From assembly GCF_000688455.1 (NCBI RefSeq), contig NZ_JIAL01000001.1, positions 558,001-622,000 of the forward strand: a stretch of DNA of 64,000 bases, in the 5' to 3' direction. The notes below the pieces were generated by a model. That model searched no databases and was not told where the DNA came from. It saw only the letters and a program-made list of their open reading frames with translations. Source of the stretch: Pseudacidobacterium ailaaui (GTDB lineage Bacteria; Acidobacteriota; Terriglobia; Terriglobales; Acidobacteriaceae). Positions 32,841 through 41,550 of the stretch are shown here, one piece after another. Both the position numbers and the translations under genes were made by a program. Positions within the stretch are counted from its first letter, which is position 1. Each line of letters begins with the position of its first letter.

Positions 32841-35800
32841 ATGATGAAAACAATTTTGAGGCTGGTATTATTCGCCGTATTTCTCTATCCATGTACCTCC
32901 GTTTGGGCGCAGACCGCGGGGGCCGGGACCATTAGCGGCACGGTCACCGATGACAGCAAGGCCGCCATCTCTGCCGCAACCGTCCGCATTCTTAACACAG
33001 ACACCGGCGTCGAGCGCCAGGTCACCACCACGGATTCCGGTGACTTCCGCGCCGATTACCTGCAGCCCGGCCACTATGAAGTCATCGTCTCCCGAGACGG
33101 CTTCGCTACACTGGACCGCAAGAATCTCACCCTCATGGTCGGCCAGGTCCTCGGGCTCGACCTTGTCCTGCCCGTGCAGTCCGTACAGTCCACCGTCGAG
33201 GTCTCCGCCGCGCCTCCTGTCCTTGATACGGAAAAGACAGAGGCCTCGCAGGACGTCAGCGAAAAACTGGTGAGCAATCTTCCCGTCAACGGCCGCCGTT
33301 ATGACAACTTTGTCCTGCTCACCCCCAATGTGGCCCCGGATGGCAACACCGGCCTGATCTCCTATCGCGGCGTCTCCGGCCTCTACAACACCAATCTGGT
33401 GGATGGCGCCAACAACAACCAGGCGTTCTTTTCCGAGGCCCGCGGACGTTCGATCGGAGCGCCTTACGTCTATAGCCAGGACTCCATCAAGGAATTTCAG
33501 ACCGAAACCTCGGCCTACAGCGCAGAGTTCGGACAGGCCGCCGGCGGACAGATCAATGCCATCACCAAATCCGGCACGAACGCGCTGCATGGAGACCTCT
33601 TTTACTACCTTCGCTACCCGGCTTTAAATGCCCTGGACCCCGTCGGCAAGACCCAGGGCATCTTCACTCAGCCCGTTCACCAGCAGCAGCAGTTCGGCGG
33701 CAGCGTCGGAGGCCCTTTTATCAAGGACAAGCTCTTCTACTTCTTCACCTATGATGGCTTCCGCAAAGTCAACCCCATTCTCTACACCTCCACCCTTGCC
33801 GCCAGCACCCTGGCCAGCTATGCCACCACCAACTGCCCGGCCGGAGTGTCCGCCCAGCAATGCCAGACCGCAGTCAACTACCTTCTGGGCCTCCGCGGGT
33901 CCTACGCCCGCAATATTAAGCAGGACATTTTCTTCCCACGCCTTGACTGGCAGGTCAATCAGAACAATCACCTGAGCGCCAACTTCAACTGGATGAATTT
34001 CCACGAGCCGAACGGCTACAACACCTCGCCTACGGCCAGCAACAGCTCTGTGACGACCAATGGCACAGCCGACTTCCACACACGGATTGCCATTGTGAAC
34101 TGGGACAGCGTGCTTTCCAGCCGCACCGTCAATCTGGTCCGCTTCCAGTGGTCTCGCGACCTGGAAACCAACGGAACCAATGCCCCGGGGCCCAATGTCA
34201 GCATCTCAGGGATCACCAGCTACGGTGAAACCAATGCCCTTCCCCGCCCCGCTTTCCCCGATGAGCACCGCTGGCAGGTAGGCGATACGCTCTCCACCAT
34301 GTTGGGCAAGCACACCCTCAAGGCCGGCGTGGACCTCAACTTTATCCACGAGGTCCTGATTAACCTCTTTCAGGGCAACGGAAACTACACCTACTCGGCC
34401 GGATCGCCCGCCAGCAGCTTCGCCAACTGGGTGCAGGACGTCTACGGCCTCAACGGAGCCAAACATTACACCAGCTTTACCCAGGTCAATGACCCCATTA
34501 CCCATCAGGGCAAAGACGACTTCTGGAACAAGGACCTGGCCGCCTTTGCGCAGGACACATGGAAGCTGACGCCCACCTTCCTGCTCAATGCCGGCATCCG
34601 TTATGACGTCCAGCTTGTTCCGCAGCCGCCGCGCCCCAACACCTCCAGCGACTTGGCCAATCATTACACCAGCACCATCAACATTGACTACCACATGATT
34701 CAGCCACGCTTCGGCTTTTCCTGGCAGTTCACCCCCACTTCGGTCCTTCGCGGAGGCTATGGGCTGATCTACGGGCTTACCTCAAATAGCACCTACTACA
34801 CGATTCGCGTCGAAAATGGCGTCTTCCAGCAGCAGTACACCCTCACCCCGTCCTCGCCTTATGCCATTTCCGCTCCTAACGTCCTCTTTCTTCCTCCGGG
34901 ACCTGCACTGGCTGCTCCCTTCGCCGGGGCCGCAACCCCTCAGGTCCAGAACACGAACCCGCCGCTCAGCGTGCTTCAGGCCCGCGGCCTGGACCCGCAT
35001 TTCCTGAATCCTTACTCGCACTCCTTCGATCTGGCCATCGAGCAGCAGCTTCCCTTGCATTCCAGCCTTACCATCTCCTGGGTCGGCAACCGCGCCATGC
35101 GCCTGCCTGCGTTTATTGATACGAACCTGGCGCCTGCCTCTACCACCCGCACCTACGATGTGACAGATGCCAAGGGCAATACTCTGAGCTCCGTAACAGT
35201 TCCCTTTTATACCGCCCGGCTCACACCCAACACTGCCAGCATTCTCACCGGCTTCAGTGACGTCAACTCGTGGTACAACTCCATGGCCGTCAGTATTCAA
35301 AAGCCCTTCAGCCACGGTCTGGAACTGCTCATCAACTACACCTGGGCCAAGGCCATTGACGGCGCGCAGGTCTCCGGCGTAAACGGCACTTTCAACGGTA
35401 CCGATGTACCCCTGGACCCCTTCAACCGCAAGGCCGAGTATGCCCGCTCTGACCTGGATATGCGCAACCGTTTCGTCGGTAGCCTCGTCTACGCGCCGAC
35501 CTTCTCCCTCTCTTCCCGGCCCCTTTCTCTGCTTGCCAATGGCTGGAGTTTTTCCGGAACTGCCACCGAGCAAACCGGTTTCCCGGTCACGGCCTTTATG
35601 TCCAACTATCCCAGCGGCGGTCCGGATGGCGGCGTCACCGGGGGCGAGCTGAGCTGGTTCAACTCTCCCACGGGTGGACGCGCTCCTCAGCTTCCCCGCA
35701 ATGCATTTCCCGGGCCCGGGCTGCATAATATCGACTTCCGCGTCTCCCGCAGCGTTCCCCTGCGCGAGTCCGTTCATCTGGAATTCTTCGCCGAAGCCTT

Positions 35801-36038
35801 CAACCTGCTCAACCAGCAGAACCGCCTCGGTGTAAACACCACCGCTTTCTCCTGGTCAGCGCCGACTGCGCCTTCGGCCAAAAACCCCAACCCGGTCTGC
35901 AATGCCGCCACGCACGCCAATGGCTGCATTTACCCCTACACGGCTACCGGCGGGACCCCGTTCGAGGCAACCACCTCGACCAGCAGCATCCTTTACGGCC
36001 CGCGCCAATTGCAGTTTTCAGCCAAGCTGTTCTTCTAA
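32841..36038 (+). CDS. TonB-dependent receptor, Oar-like (first copy)
   Basis: A 1065-aa outer-membrane protein. A signal peptide (MMKTILRLVLFAVFLYPC...VWAQ) is followed by a carboxypeptidase-regulatory-like beta-sandwich (ISGTVTDDSKAAISAATVRI), a plug domain (LPVNGRRYDNFVLLTPNV, EFQTETSAYSAEFGQAAGG) and a beta-barrel ending in RQLQFSAKLFF, with the terminal aromatic needed for BAM insertion. AAGGA lies 9 bases upstream. Such receptors are numerous in Acidobacteriota and take up oligosaccharides or other large substrates. No enzyme or transporter gene is next to it, so the substrate is unknown. Confidence 0.92.
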   Translation: MMKTILRLVLFAVFLYPCTSVWAQTAGAGTISGTVTDDSKAAISAATVRILNTDTGVERQVTTTDSGDFRADYLQPGHYEVIVSRDGFATLDRKNLTLMVGQVLGLDLVLPVQSVQSTVEVSAAPPVLDTEKTEASQDVSEKLVSNLPVNGRRYDNFVLLTPNVAPDGNTGLISYRGVSGLYNTNLVDGANNNQAFFSEARGRSIGAPYVYSQDSIKEFQTETSAYSAEFGQAAGGQINAITKSGTNALHGDLFYYLRYPALNALDPVGKTQGIFTQPVHQQQQFGGSVGGPFIKDKLFYFFTYDGFRKVNPILYTSTLAASTLASYATTNCPAGVSAQQCQTAVNYLLGLRGSYARNIKQDIFFPRLDWQVNQNNHLSANFNWMNFHEPNGYNTSPTASNSSVTTNGTADFHTRIAIVNWDSVLSSRTVNLVRFQWSRDLETNGTNAPGPNVSISGITSYGETNALPRPAFPDEHRWQVGDTLSTMLGKHTLKAGVDLNFIHEVLINLFQGNGNYTYSAGSPASSFANWVQDVYGLNGAKHYTSFTQVNDPITHQGKDDFWNKDLAAFAQDTWKLTPTFLLNAGIRYDVQLVPQPPRPNTSSDLANHYTSTINIDYHMIQPRFGFSWQFTPTSVLRGGYGLIYGLTSNSTYYTIRVENGVFQQQYTLTPSSPYAISAPNVLFLPPGPALAAPFAGAATPQVQNTNPPLSVLQARGLDPHFLNPYSHSFDLAIEQQLPLHSSLTISWVGNRAMRLPAFIDTNLAPASTTRTYDVTDAKGNTLSSVTVPFYTARLTPNTASILTGFSDVNSWYNSMAVSIQKPFSHGLELLINYTWAKAIDGAQVSGVNGTFNGTDVPLDPFNRKAEYARSDLDMRNRFVGSLVYAPTFSLSSRPLSLLANGWSFSGTATEQTGFPVTAFMSNYPSGGPDGGVTGGELSWFNSPTGGRAPQLPRNAFPGPGLHNIDFRVSRSVPLRESVHLEFFAEAFNLLNQQNRLGVNTTAFSWSAPTAPSAKNPNPVCNAATHANGCIYPYTATGGTPFEATTSTSSILYGPRQLQFSAKLFF

Positions 36039-36047
36039 ACGGTGCCT

Positions 36048-36084
36048 CCACCCTGCGCCCCGGACCCCGGGCAACGCAGGGTGG
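36048..36084. terminator. GC-rich hairpin after the first TonB receptor
   Basis: CCACCCTGCG (36048-36057) and CGCAGGGTGG (36075-36084) form a perfect 10-bp stem 9 bases after the receptor stop; the loop contains a second GC-rich complementary stretch. No T run follows, so it may be factor-assisted. Confidence 0.6.
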
Positions 36085-36271
36085 TCGCTTTCAAGATGCA
36101 CCACCGCACCTCTGATCCTCTTTCTCCTCTGCGGCCTTCTGATCCTCTCTATCACTCGGACATGGCACAGTGCAGGGAATTTCACCCTCTTTTGTTATCC
36201 TGTAAGAAGAGGGATGAGTAGCAGGCAGTTCAGACCCCGCCCGCAGCCTTTCTCCGTAACTCTTGCCGAAA

Positions 36272-36495
36272 GAAGAATTTGCAACAATGTCCCCTTCGGG
36301 CGAAAAGAGTCCTCAATAGGCCCTTGCCACTGATGGGCCCGACAGGGCGGAATCTTTGGAAGCAAGTCTTTATAAATGAAGAATTTACAAAAAAATAAAG
36401 AAGAGGAGCTCCTTGCGGGAAAGGCCGACGACGGACCTGCTCGGGCCGGGACCTGGCAGAGATAACTCTTTTCCCAAGAAGAATTTACAAAAATT
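36272..36495. repeat. Three short direct repeats at about 100-base spacing
   Basis: The core GAAGAATTT-R-CAA occurs at 36272, 36378 and 36478. The latter two copies share GAAGAATTTACAAAAA and are exactly 100 bases apart. They lie in the 466-base interval between convergent genes, which otherwise holds no gene. The intervening sequences are not clearly similar. Confidence 0.6.
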
Positions 36496-36504
36496 ATTCG
36501 AGGC

Positions 36505-37401
36505 TCAGGGATTCAGGGCCTGTCCGGCGGCCACGGCCGCACCAATTACCGCCAGCGCCGGATCTTCCGGCAGTACCTCTAGCGTGTAGTTCTGCAGCGG
36601 ACTCATTTTGACCATCTCATAGAGATATTGCTTCAGAAGCGCCAGATCCAGGCGCTGGATGTCGCGTCCGGTAAAGAAGAATTTGCCCGGCCCTTCGAGA
36701 TGGATCTGCGTCGCGGTAGCAGCCGCCAGTGCCCGATGATAGCGCTCGACAAATTCCATGCACCGCTTGTCACCCTTTTTGGCAGCAGCAAAGACTTCAT
36801 CTGGCTCCATGTCCAGAAACCGCAGCCGCATGGCCCTGTGGCCCATAATGCCTTCCAGGTGTCCGCGGCCGCCGCAGCCGCAGTAATTTTCCTTAGGGTC
36901 GAGCGTAACGACCGTGTGGCCACCTTCCCACGGGCCTTCCGCATAGGGATACCGCCCAAAGCCGATCCCGTTGCCGATGGTCCACACCCGGATCAGCCGG
37001 TCAAGATGGCCGCGCGTGGCCGCAAGCCCGGCAGCCACGGCATCCGCATCATTAAAAAAGCTGACGCGGTTCTGGATCCCGCGGGCCTTCAGTCCGGCCT
37101 GGACCGAGTCTGCAACTCGCGCGCCCTTCAACTGAGGAAGGTTCGGTGAATCCTCCACCACACCATTGCGGATAATTCCCGGCATGGCCACACCGATGGC
37201 CTCCACTTGCCCATCTTCCGGGACCAGGGCCTGGATTTCATCACAGATGCTTTCGCACAGCGCATCGGACGGGACTTCAATCAGACCGTTGGACTCATCC
37301 ATGTTCTGGGGAAATCGGCGCAGAGGACCTGTGGTTTTGTGCTCCTCGACCAGACCTGCCCGGATGACCTCCGTCATGACGACGCCGATGCTTCCTGCCA
37401 T
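36505..37401 (-). CDS. ROK-family sugar kinase-like protein
   Basis: A 298-aa actin-fold protein. It shows IGVAMPGIIRNG, the ATP/sugar segment VSFFNDADAVAAGLA with the catalytic Asp, GNGIGFG, and the zinc/sugar loop NYCGCGGRGHLEGIMG. The canonical loop is CxCGxxGCxE; here the third cysteine is a histidine. An N-terminal ATP-binding DxGGT-like motif is weak (AGSIGVVM). ROK proteins phosphorylate glucose, N-acetylmannosamine and related sugars or act as repressors; no HTH is present. It is 15 bases after sthA, so co-transcribed. Confidence 0.85.
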   Translation of the reverse strand: MAGSIGVVMTEVIRAGLVEEHKTTGPLRRFPQNMDESNGLIEVPSDALCESICDEIQALVPEDGQVEAIGVAMPGIIRNGVVEDSPNLPQLKGARVADSVQAGLKARGIQNRVSFFNDADAVAAGLAATRGHLDRLIRVWTIGNGIGFGRYPYAEGPWEGGHTVVTLDPKENYCGCGGRGHLEGIMGHRAMRLRFLDMEPDEVFAAAKKGDKRCMEFVERYHRALAAATATQIHLEGPGKFFFTGRDIQRLDLALLKQYLYEMVKMSPLQNYTLEVLPEDPALAVIGAAVAAGQALNP

Positions 37402-37416
37402 GCTCGCTCTCTCTCC

Positions 37417-38811
37417 TCACTCAAAGCGCGCCAGCCGGTTGATGCCGTTAAAGGCAGCGGCCTTGTAGCACTCAGCCAGCGTGGGATAGTTAAAGACCGT
37501 ATCAATGAAGTAGTCTACCTTGCCGTGCAGGGTCATGACAGCCTGGCCAATATGCACCAGCTCCGCTGCCCCTTCGCCGATAATGTGGATGCCGAGAATT
37601 TCCCGCGTCTCGCGATGAAAAATCAGCTTCAGGCGTCCGGTCGTATCTCCGCGGATCTGGCCCCGCGCAATCTCCCGGTAATACGCCACTCCCACTTCAT
37701 AAGGCACGTCCTCTTCGGTCAGTTGTTCTTCGGTCTTACCGATAAAGGAGATTTCTGGGATGGTGTAGATTCCATACGGATAGAAGCTCGGGTTGGACTG
37801 CTCATTCTCGTCCCCATACACACGCGCCACCGCAATGCGTCCCTGTTCCATCGAAACGGATGCCAGACTAGGGAAGCCGATGACGTCTCCTACTGCAAAA
37901 ATATTTGGCACCCGGGTGCGGAAGTCTTTGTCAACAGGGATGCGGCCGCGCCGATCGGCCTCGATTCCCGCTGCAGCCAGGTTTAGCTCATCCACATTGC
38001 CCTGCCGTCCCACGGCATAAAGCAGTGCATCTCCTGAGACCCGCTTCTTGCTTTCCAGGTTGGCGACTACAGTGCCATCGGGCAGCTCTTCCACGCTTTC
38101 TACCTCTTCGGCCAGACGCATGGTCACACGGCTGTCCCGCAGGTGATAACTCAGGGCCTCCACGATCTCCTGGTCAGCAAATTCCAGCAGCCGGGGACGT
38201 TTCTCGATCAGCGTGACCCGTACTCCCAGCGCGGCAAACATGCAGGTGTACTCCACACCAATGACGCCGCCGCCGACCACAATCAACGTCTTGGGCAGCT
38301 CCGGAAGCTCCAGCACCTGGTCGCTATTGACAATGGTCTTTCCATTAATCGGGACTTTCGGCGAACTGGCAGGCTTGGTGCCGACAGCAATAATGATGTT
38401 CTCCGCCTTATAGGTGCCCGAACCGCGCATTCCATCAATGCGGATGGTGTGCGGATCCACAAAGCTGGCAATGCCATTCAGGACCTCCACCCCATTGCGC
38501 GAAAGCTGCGCCTCAGTCACATCAATCTCCGTCTTGATGACGTGCTGTACGCGGAAGGCCAGGTCCGACATCGTGATCTTCTCCTTCACGCGATAATTCA
38601 TGCCGTAAATGGAGCGGTAGTTGTATCCGGAGAGATGCAGGACGGCTTCGCGCATGGTCTTGCTGGGGATGGTGCCCGTATTCACGCAAACGCCGCCGAC
38701 CACACTGCGCATCTCTACCAACGCAACACGCTTGCCGCGTTTCACCGCGGAGACGGCAGCACGCTGTCCCGATGGCCCGGAGCCGATAACAAGAAGGTCG
38801 TATGTATCCAT
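37417..38811 (-). CDS. sthA: Soluble pyridine nucleotide transhydrogenase
   Basis: A 464-aa flavoprotein of the lipoamide-dehydrogenase fold. N-terminal FAD motif DLLVIGSGPSGQRAA, then GGVCVNTGTIPSKTMREA in which the second redox cysteine of the disulfide pair is replaced by Thr, the hallmark of SthA. NAD-binding motif LIVVGGGVIGVEYTCMF, FAD motif IFAVGDVIGFPSLA, and the C-terminal dimer part follow. It equilibrates NADH and NADPH in the cytosol. It lies upstream of the ROK kinase in a two-gene operon and divergent from thiE. Confidence 0.95.
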   Translation of the reverse strand: MDTYDLLVIGSGPSGQRAAVSAVKRGKRVALVEMRSVVGGVCVNTGTIPSKTMREAVLHLSGYNYRSIYGMNYRVKEKITMSDLAFRVQHVIKTEIDVTEAQLSRNGVEVLNGIASFVDPHTIRIDGMRGSGTYKAENIIIAVGTKPASSPKVPINGKTIVNSDQVLELPELPKTLIVVGGGVIGVEYTCMFAALGVRVTLIEKRPRLLEFADQEIVEALSYHLRDSRVTMRLAEEVESVEELPDGTVVANLESKKRVSGDALLYAVGRQGNVDELNLAAAGIEADRRGRIPVDKDFRTRVPNIFAVGDVIGFPSLASVSMEQGRIAVARVYGDENEQSNPSFYPYGIYTIPEISFIGKTEEQLTEEDVPYEVGVAYYREIARGQIRGDTTGRLKLIFHRETREILGIHIIGEGAAELVHIGQAVMTLHGKVDYFIDTVFNYPTLAECYKAAAFNGINRLARFE

Positions 38812-38939
38812 GAAGCGTTCAGAAGGTCTAACTCTTTACTGTAACTCCCCTGGCAGCAACTTTGTGCATCTGTATTTTTTGAGATTTGGTAAATCTTCCC
38901 GCCTCGTCTCATTCCGGGAAGGCCCTACACTCAAATGAG

Positions 38940-39557
38940 ATGCAACTTTACGCCATCACCAGCCGTTCGCTTTTTCCGGACAGTCACGCCCTGCTCGCAT
39001 GCGTTGCCGCGTGGGCCAAGGAGGGCGTGGATTTCGTGCAGGTCCGCGAAAAAGACCTGCCAGTACAGGATCTGATGGACCTGACCCGTGAAATCGTCCG
39101 CCAGGTGAGGAAGTCCGGGAGCAAAACATCCGTCCTGCTGAATGGTCCCGCAGAAGTGGCCCGGACGTGCGGATGCGATGGCGTGCATCTGCCTTCAGGA
39201 TTGCCTGCCGATGCGATTGCACTCGCTCGCAGGCCTTGGCAGCGGAGCGGAACGGCGCCACGGATCAGCGTGTCCTGTCACACGAGCGTGGAAATTGAGC
39301 AGGCCCGCGTTTCCGGTGCTACGCTGGCGCTTTTTGCCCCTGTCTTTGAAAAATCTGCGCAAGAAGAAACGCTTCCCGGCCAGGGACTGCGGGCGCTTGC
39401 AGAAGCCTGCCAGGTGGCAGCGCCCATGCCAGTTTTCGCACTGGGTGGCGTGACCGCCCGCAACGCCGCTGCGTGTATCCGCGCCGGGGCGGCAGGAATT
39501 GCCGGGATCCGCCTCTTCGCATCCGGTCCCTGGCGCAATCTCCTGCAGCTATACTGA
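38940..39557 (+). CDS. thiE: Thiamine-phosphate synthase
   Basis: A 205-aa TIM-barrel enzyme that couples HMP-PP and thiazole phosphate. The signature VDFVQVREKDLPVQDL, CGCDGVHLPSGL, TLALFAPVFEKS, and PVFALGGVTARNAAAC are all in order. The start MQLYAITSRSLF fits the family; the longer frame from 38886 does not. No THI-box is visible in the leader. It begins the cluster thiE-yceD-rpmF-plsX with gaps of 28, 45 and 12 bases, so it is probably co-transcribed. TenI is an alternative annotation, but ThiE fits better. Confidence 0.85.
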   Translation: MQLYAITSRSLFPDSHALLACVAAWAKEGVDFVQVREKDLPVQDLMDLTREIVRQVRKSGSKTSVLLNGPAEVARTCGCDGVHLPSGLPADAIALARRPWQRSGTAPRISVSCHTSVEIEQARVSGATLALFAPVFEKSAQEETLPGQGLRALAEACQVAAPMPVFALGGVTARNAAACIRAGAAGIAGIRLFASGPWRNLLQLY

Positions 39558-39585
39558 AAGAAGACCATCCCACCCGAGGCCAACC

Positions 39586-40140
39586 ATGCTGATTACCCTG
39601 CTTGAACTTGAACGGGAACCTGTAGAGTTTGACCTGGACATCCTTCCCAGAAGCATTGATTTTGGCCCGGAAGTCGAGCAGATGGGGGCGCTCCATGTCT
39701 CTGGCAGGGCCGACCTGCTCGAAGAGCACCGCGGACCTCGGGAAACCGTGGAGGACATCCGCGTACTCGGACAATATGCCGGAAGGGTGCAGATCTCCTG
39801 TGCCCGCTGTCTTGATCCCGTGGAACATGCCGTAGGTGGGAAGTTCGACCTCCTCTTTCGTCCCGTCGGAACAGAAGATCTTTCCGACGACCACTCGATC
39901 AGCACATCGGAAACAGAAATCGGTTATTATCAAAAGAGCGGTCTTGTGCTGGAAGAAATTGTGCGGGAACAGGTGCTTCTCTCCATTCCCGCCAGGACGC
40001 TATGCCGCCAGGACTGCAAAGGACTTTGCCCGCGCTGCGGCCAGAACCTGAATTCCGGGACCTGCGCCTGTGAGACGGTGCCTGCCGATCCAAGATGGAC
40101 GGCCCTTTCGGATCTGCGCAGCCGGATGAAACCAGAATAG
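39586..40140 (+). CDS. yceD: DUF177 / YceD family protein
   Basis: A 184-aa protein with the DUF177 sequence: VSGRADLLEEHRG in the beta region, ISCARCLDPVEH, and a C-terminal cysteine group CRQDCKGLCPRCGQNL. YceD is involved in 23S rRNA maturation in some bacteria and nearly always precedes rpmF, as here. The ATG at 39586 follows CCGAGGCC. Two zinc-like CxxC groups are intact. Confidence 0.9.
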   Translation: MLITLLELEREPVEFDLDILPRSIDFGPEVEQMGALHVSGRADLLEEHRGPRETVEDIRVLGQYAGRVQISCARCLDPVEHAVGGKFDLLFRPVGTEDLSDDHSISTSETEIGYYQKSGLVLEEIVREQVLLSIPARTLCRQDCKGLCPRCGQNLNSGTCACETVPADPRWTALSDLRSRMKPE

Positions 40141-40185
40141 TGGGCGCTTTTTTCGCTGCTGCCCGATTGTGAAAGGAAATTTGCC

Positions 40186-40371
40186 ATGCCGAATCCAAAG
40201 CGGCGCCACTCCAAGGCCCGTACTGCAAAACGCCGCGCACATGATGCGCTGACAGCCGCCGGACTCTCCGAGTGTCCGAACTGCCACGAGCGCAAGCTGC
40301 CGCATCGCGCCTGTCCGAAATGCGGTCACTACAAGGGCCGTGAAGTTCTCGAAGTCAAGGAAGCCAGCTAG
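40186..40371 (+). CDS. rpmF: 50S ribosomal protein L32
   Basis: A 61-aa basic protein, MPNPKRRHSKARTAKRRAHD at the start and a zinc-ribbon C-terminus with CPNCHERKLPHRACPKCGHY. All four cysteines are present, so it is the zinc-bound (C+) form. GAAAGGAAATTTGCC provides a ribosome site. It is followed after 12 bases by plsX, the usual order yceD-rpmF-plsX. Confidence 0.98.
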   Translation: MPNPKRRHSKARTAKRRAHDALTAAGLSECPNCHERKLPHRACPKCGHYKGREVLEVKEAS

Positions 40372-40383
40372 AACCCAGCCACG

Positions 40384-41430
40384 ATGCTGACCCATATCGC
40401 TCTCGATGCCATGGGCGCGGACAAAGCGCCTGAGCCGGAGATTCGGGGTGCTATTCTCGCCTGCCGTACTCTTCCAGTGCGCGTGCATCTGGTGGGGCCG
40501 CAGGAGAAGCTGCGTCCATTGCTCAACGAGTATCTGGACGGCGAGCGCCTGCCCATTGATATCATCCATGCCAGTGAACACATTGGCATGGATGAAAAGG
40601 CCGCCCATGCTGTCCGTACCAAGCGCGACAGCTCCATGCGGGTTGGACTCAGGCTCGTCCGCGAAAAAAAGGTCGCCGGTTTTTTCACTGCCGGAAATAC
40701 CGGGGCCGCTATGGCCACAGCAAAGATGGTCTTGGGCGCGCTGCCCGGCGTCGACCGTCCTGCACTGGCAATGGTGATGCCTACCACGGCCGGATCACCC
40801 TGCGTGTTGCTGGACGTAGGCGCAAATGTGGACTGCAAGCCCCATAATCTGGAACAGTTTGCCGTTATGGGCGAGCTCTACGCCCGCAGCGTACTGAAGA
40901 TTGCACGCCCCCGGGTCGGCCTGCTTTCCATTGGAGAGGAAGAAGGAAAAGGCAACGACCTGACAACGGAGACATTTCCTCTGCTGAAGCAGCTCCCGAT
41001 CAACTTCATTGGCAATGTTGAAGGCCGCGACATCTATAACGGCCATGTAGACGTGATCGTTTGCGATGGCTTTGTGGGTAACGTTGCACTCAAGACCTCT
41101 GAGGGGCTGACCAGACTGGTCCGCGACATGCTGAAGCAGTCCTTGAATACAACCGTGACCGCTCAGGTGGGAGCCTTGCTCTCACGGAAGGCCTTCAACG
41201 CCTTCAAAAAACGGCTGGACCCATCGGAATACGGTGGGGCTCCGTTGCTTGGGGTCCGCGGTGTCTGCATCATCGGACACGGCTCCTCAAACGAACGGGC
41301 CATCTACAATGGCATTCGGGTGACCGCCGAATTTGCGCAGGCCGGAATCAATGAGCGCATCGAAAAGGAATTTGCACAGCGACCGCCTGCCCCGCCGCAA
41401 CTTGGCGACGTTGGCCTGCCCTTGCAGTAG
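40384..41430 (+). CDS. plsX: Phosphate acyltransferase PlsX
   Basis: A 348-aa protein that makes acyl-phosphate from acyl-ACP for phospholipid synthesis. It starts [17 protein letters not shown] and contains [53 protein letters not shown] and [10 protein letters not shown], all typical. Length is normal. It ends the rpmF operon. A hairpin at 41492-41528 follows, before the convergent lipoprotein gene. Confidence 0.97.
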   Translation: MLTHIALDAMGADKAPEPEIRGAILACRTLPVRVHLVGPQEKLRPLLNEYLDGERLPIDIIHASEHIGMDEKAAHAVRTKRDSSMRVGLRLVREKKVAGFFTAGNTGAAMATAKMVLGALPGVDRPALAMVMPTTAGSPCVLLDVGANVDCKPHNLEQFAVMGELYARSVLKIARPRVGLLSIGEEEGKGNDLTTETFPLLKQLPINFIGNVEGRDIYNGHVDVIVCDGFVGNVALKTSEGLTRLVRDMLKQSLNTTVTAQVGALLSRKAFNAFKKRLDPSEYGGAPLLGVRGVCIIGHGSSNERAIYNGIRVTAEFAQAGINERIEKEFAQRPPAPPQLGDVGLPLQ

Positions 41431-41491
41431 CCTTCCAGCACTTCAGATTTTTTCAGAAGATCAGAGCGATTTCCCTATCCAAATCCTGCTT

Positions 41492-41528
41492 CTGCCGCAT
41501 TCCGGAACAGCAAACTGGAATGCGGCAG
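41492..41528. terminator. 12-bp hairpin between plsX and a convergent lipoprotein gene
   Basis: CTGCCGCATTCC (41492-41503) and GGAATGCGGCAG (41517-41528) are perfect complements with a 13-base loop. It sits 61 bases after plsX and 22 bases from the end of the opposing gene. It probably serves both transcripts; no T run. Confidence 0.65.
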
Positions 41529-41550
41529 AGCAGTACGGTATGGGAAAAAC

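Noticed and set aside
38812-38939. Search for a TPP riboswitch before thiE
   Set aside because: No CTGAGA-type core or matching helices; the leader is short.
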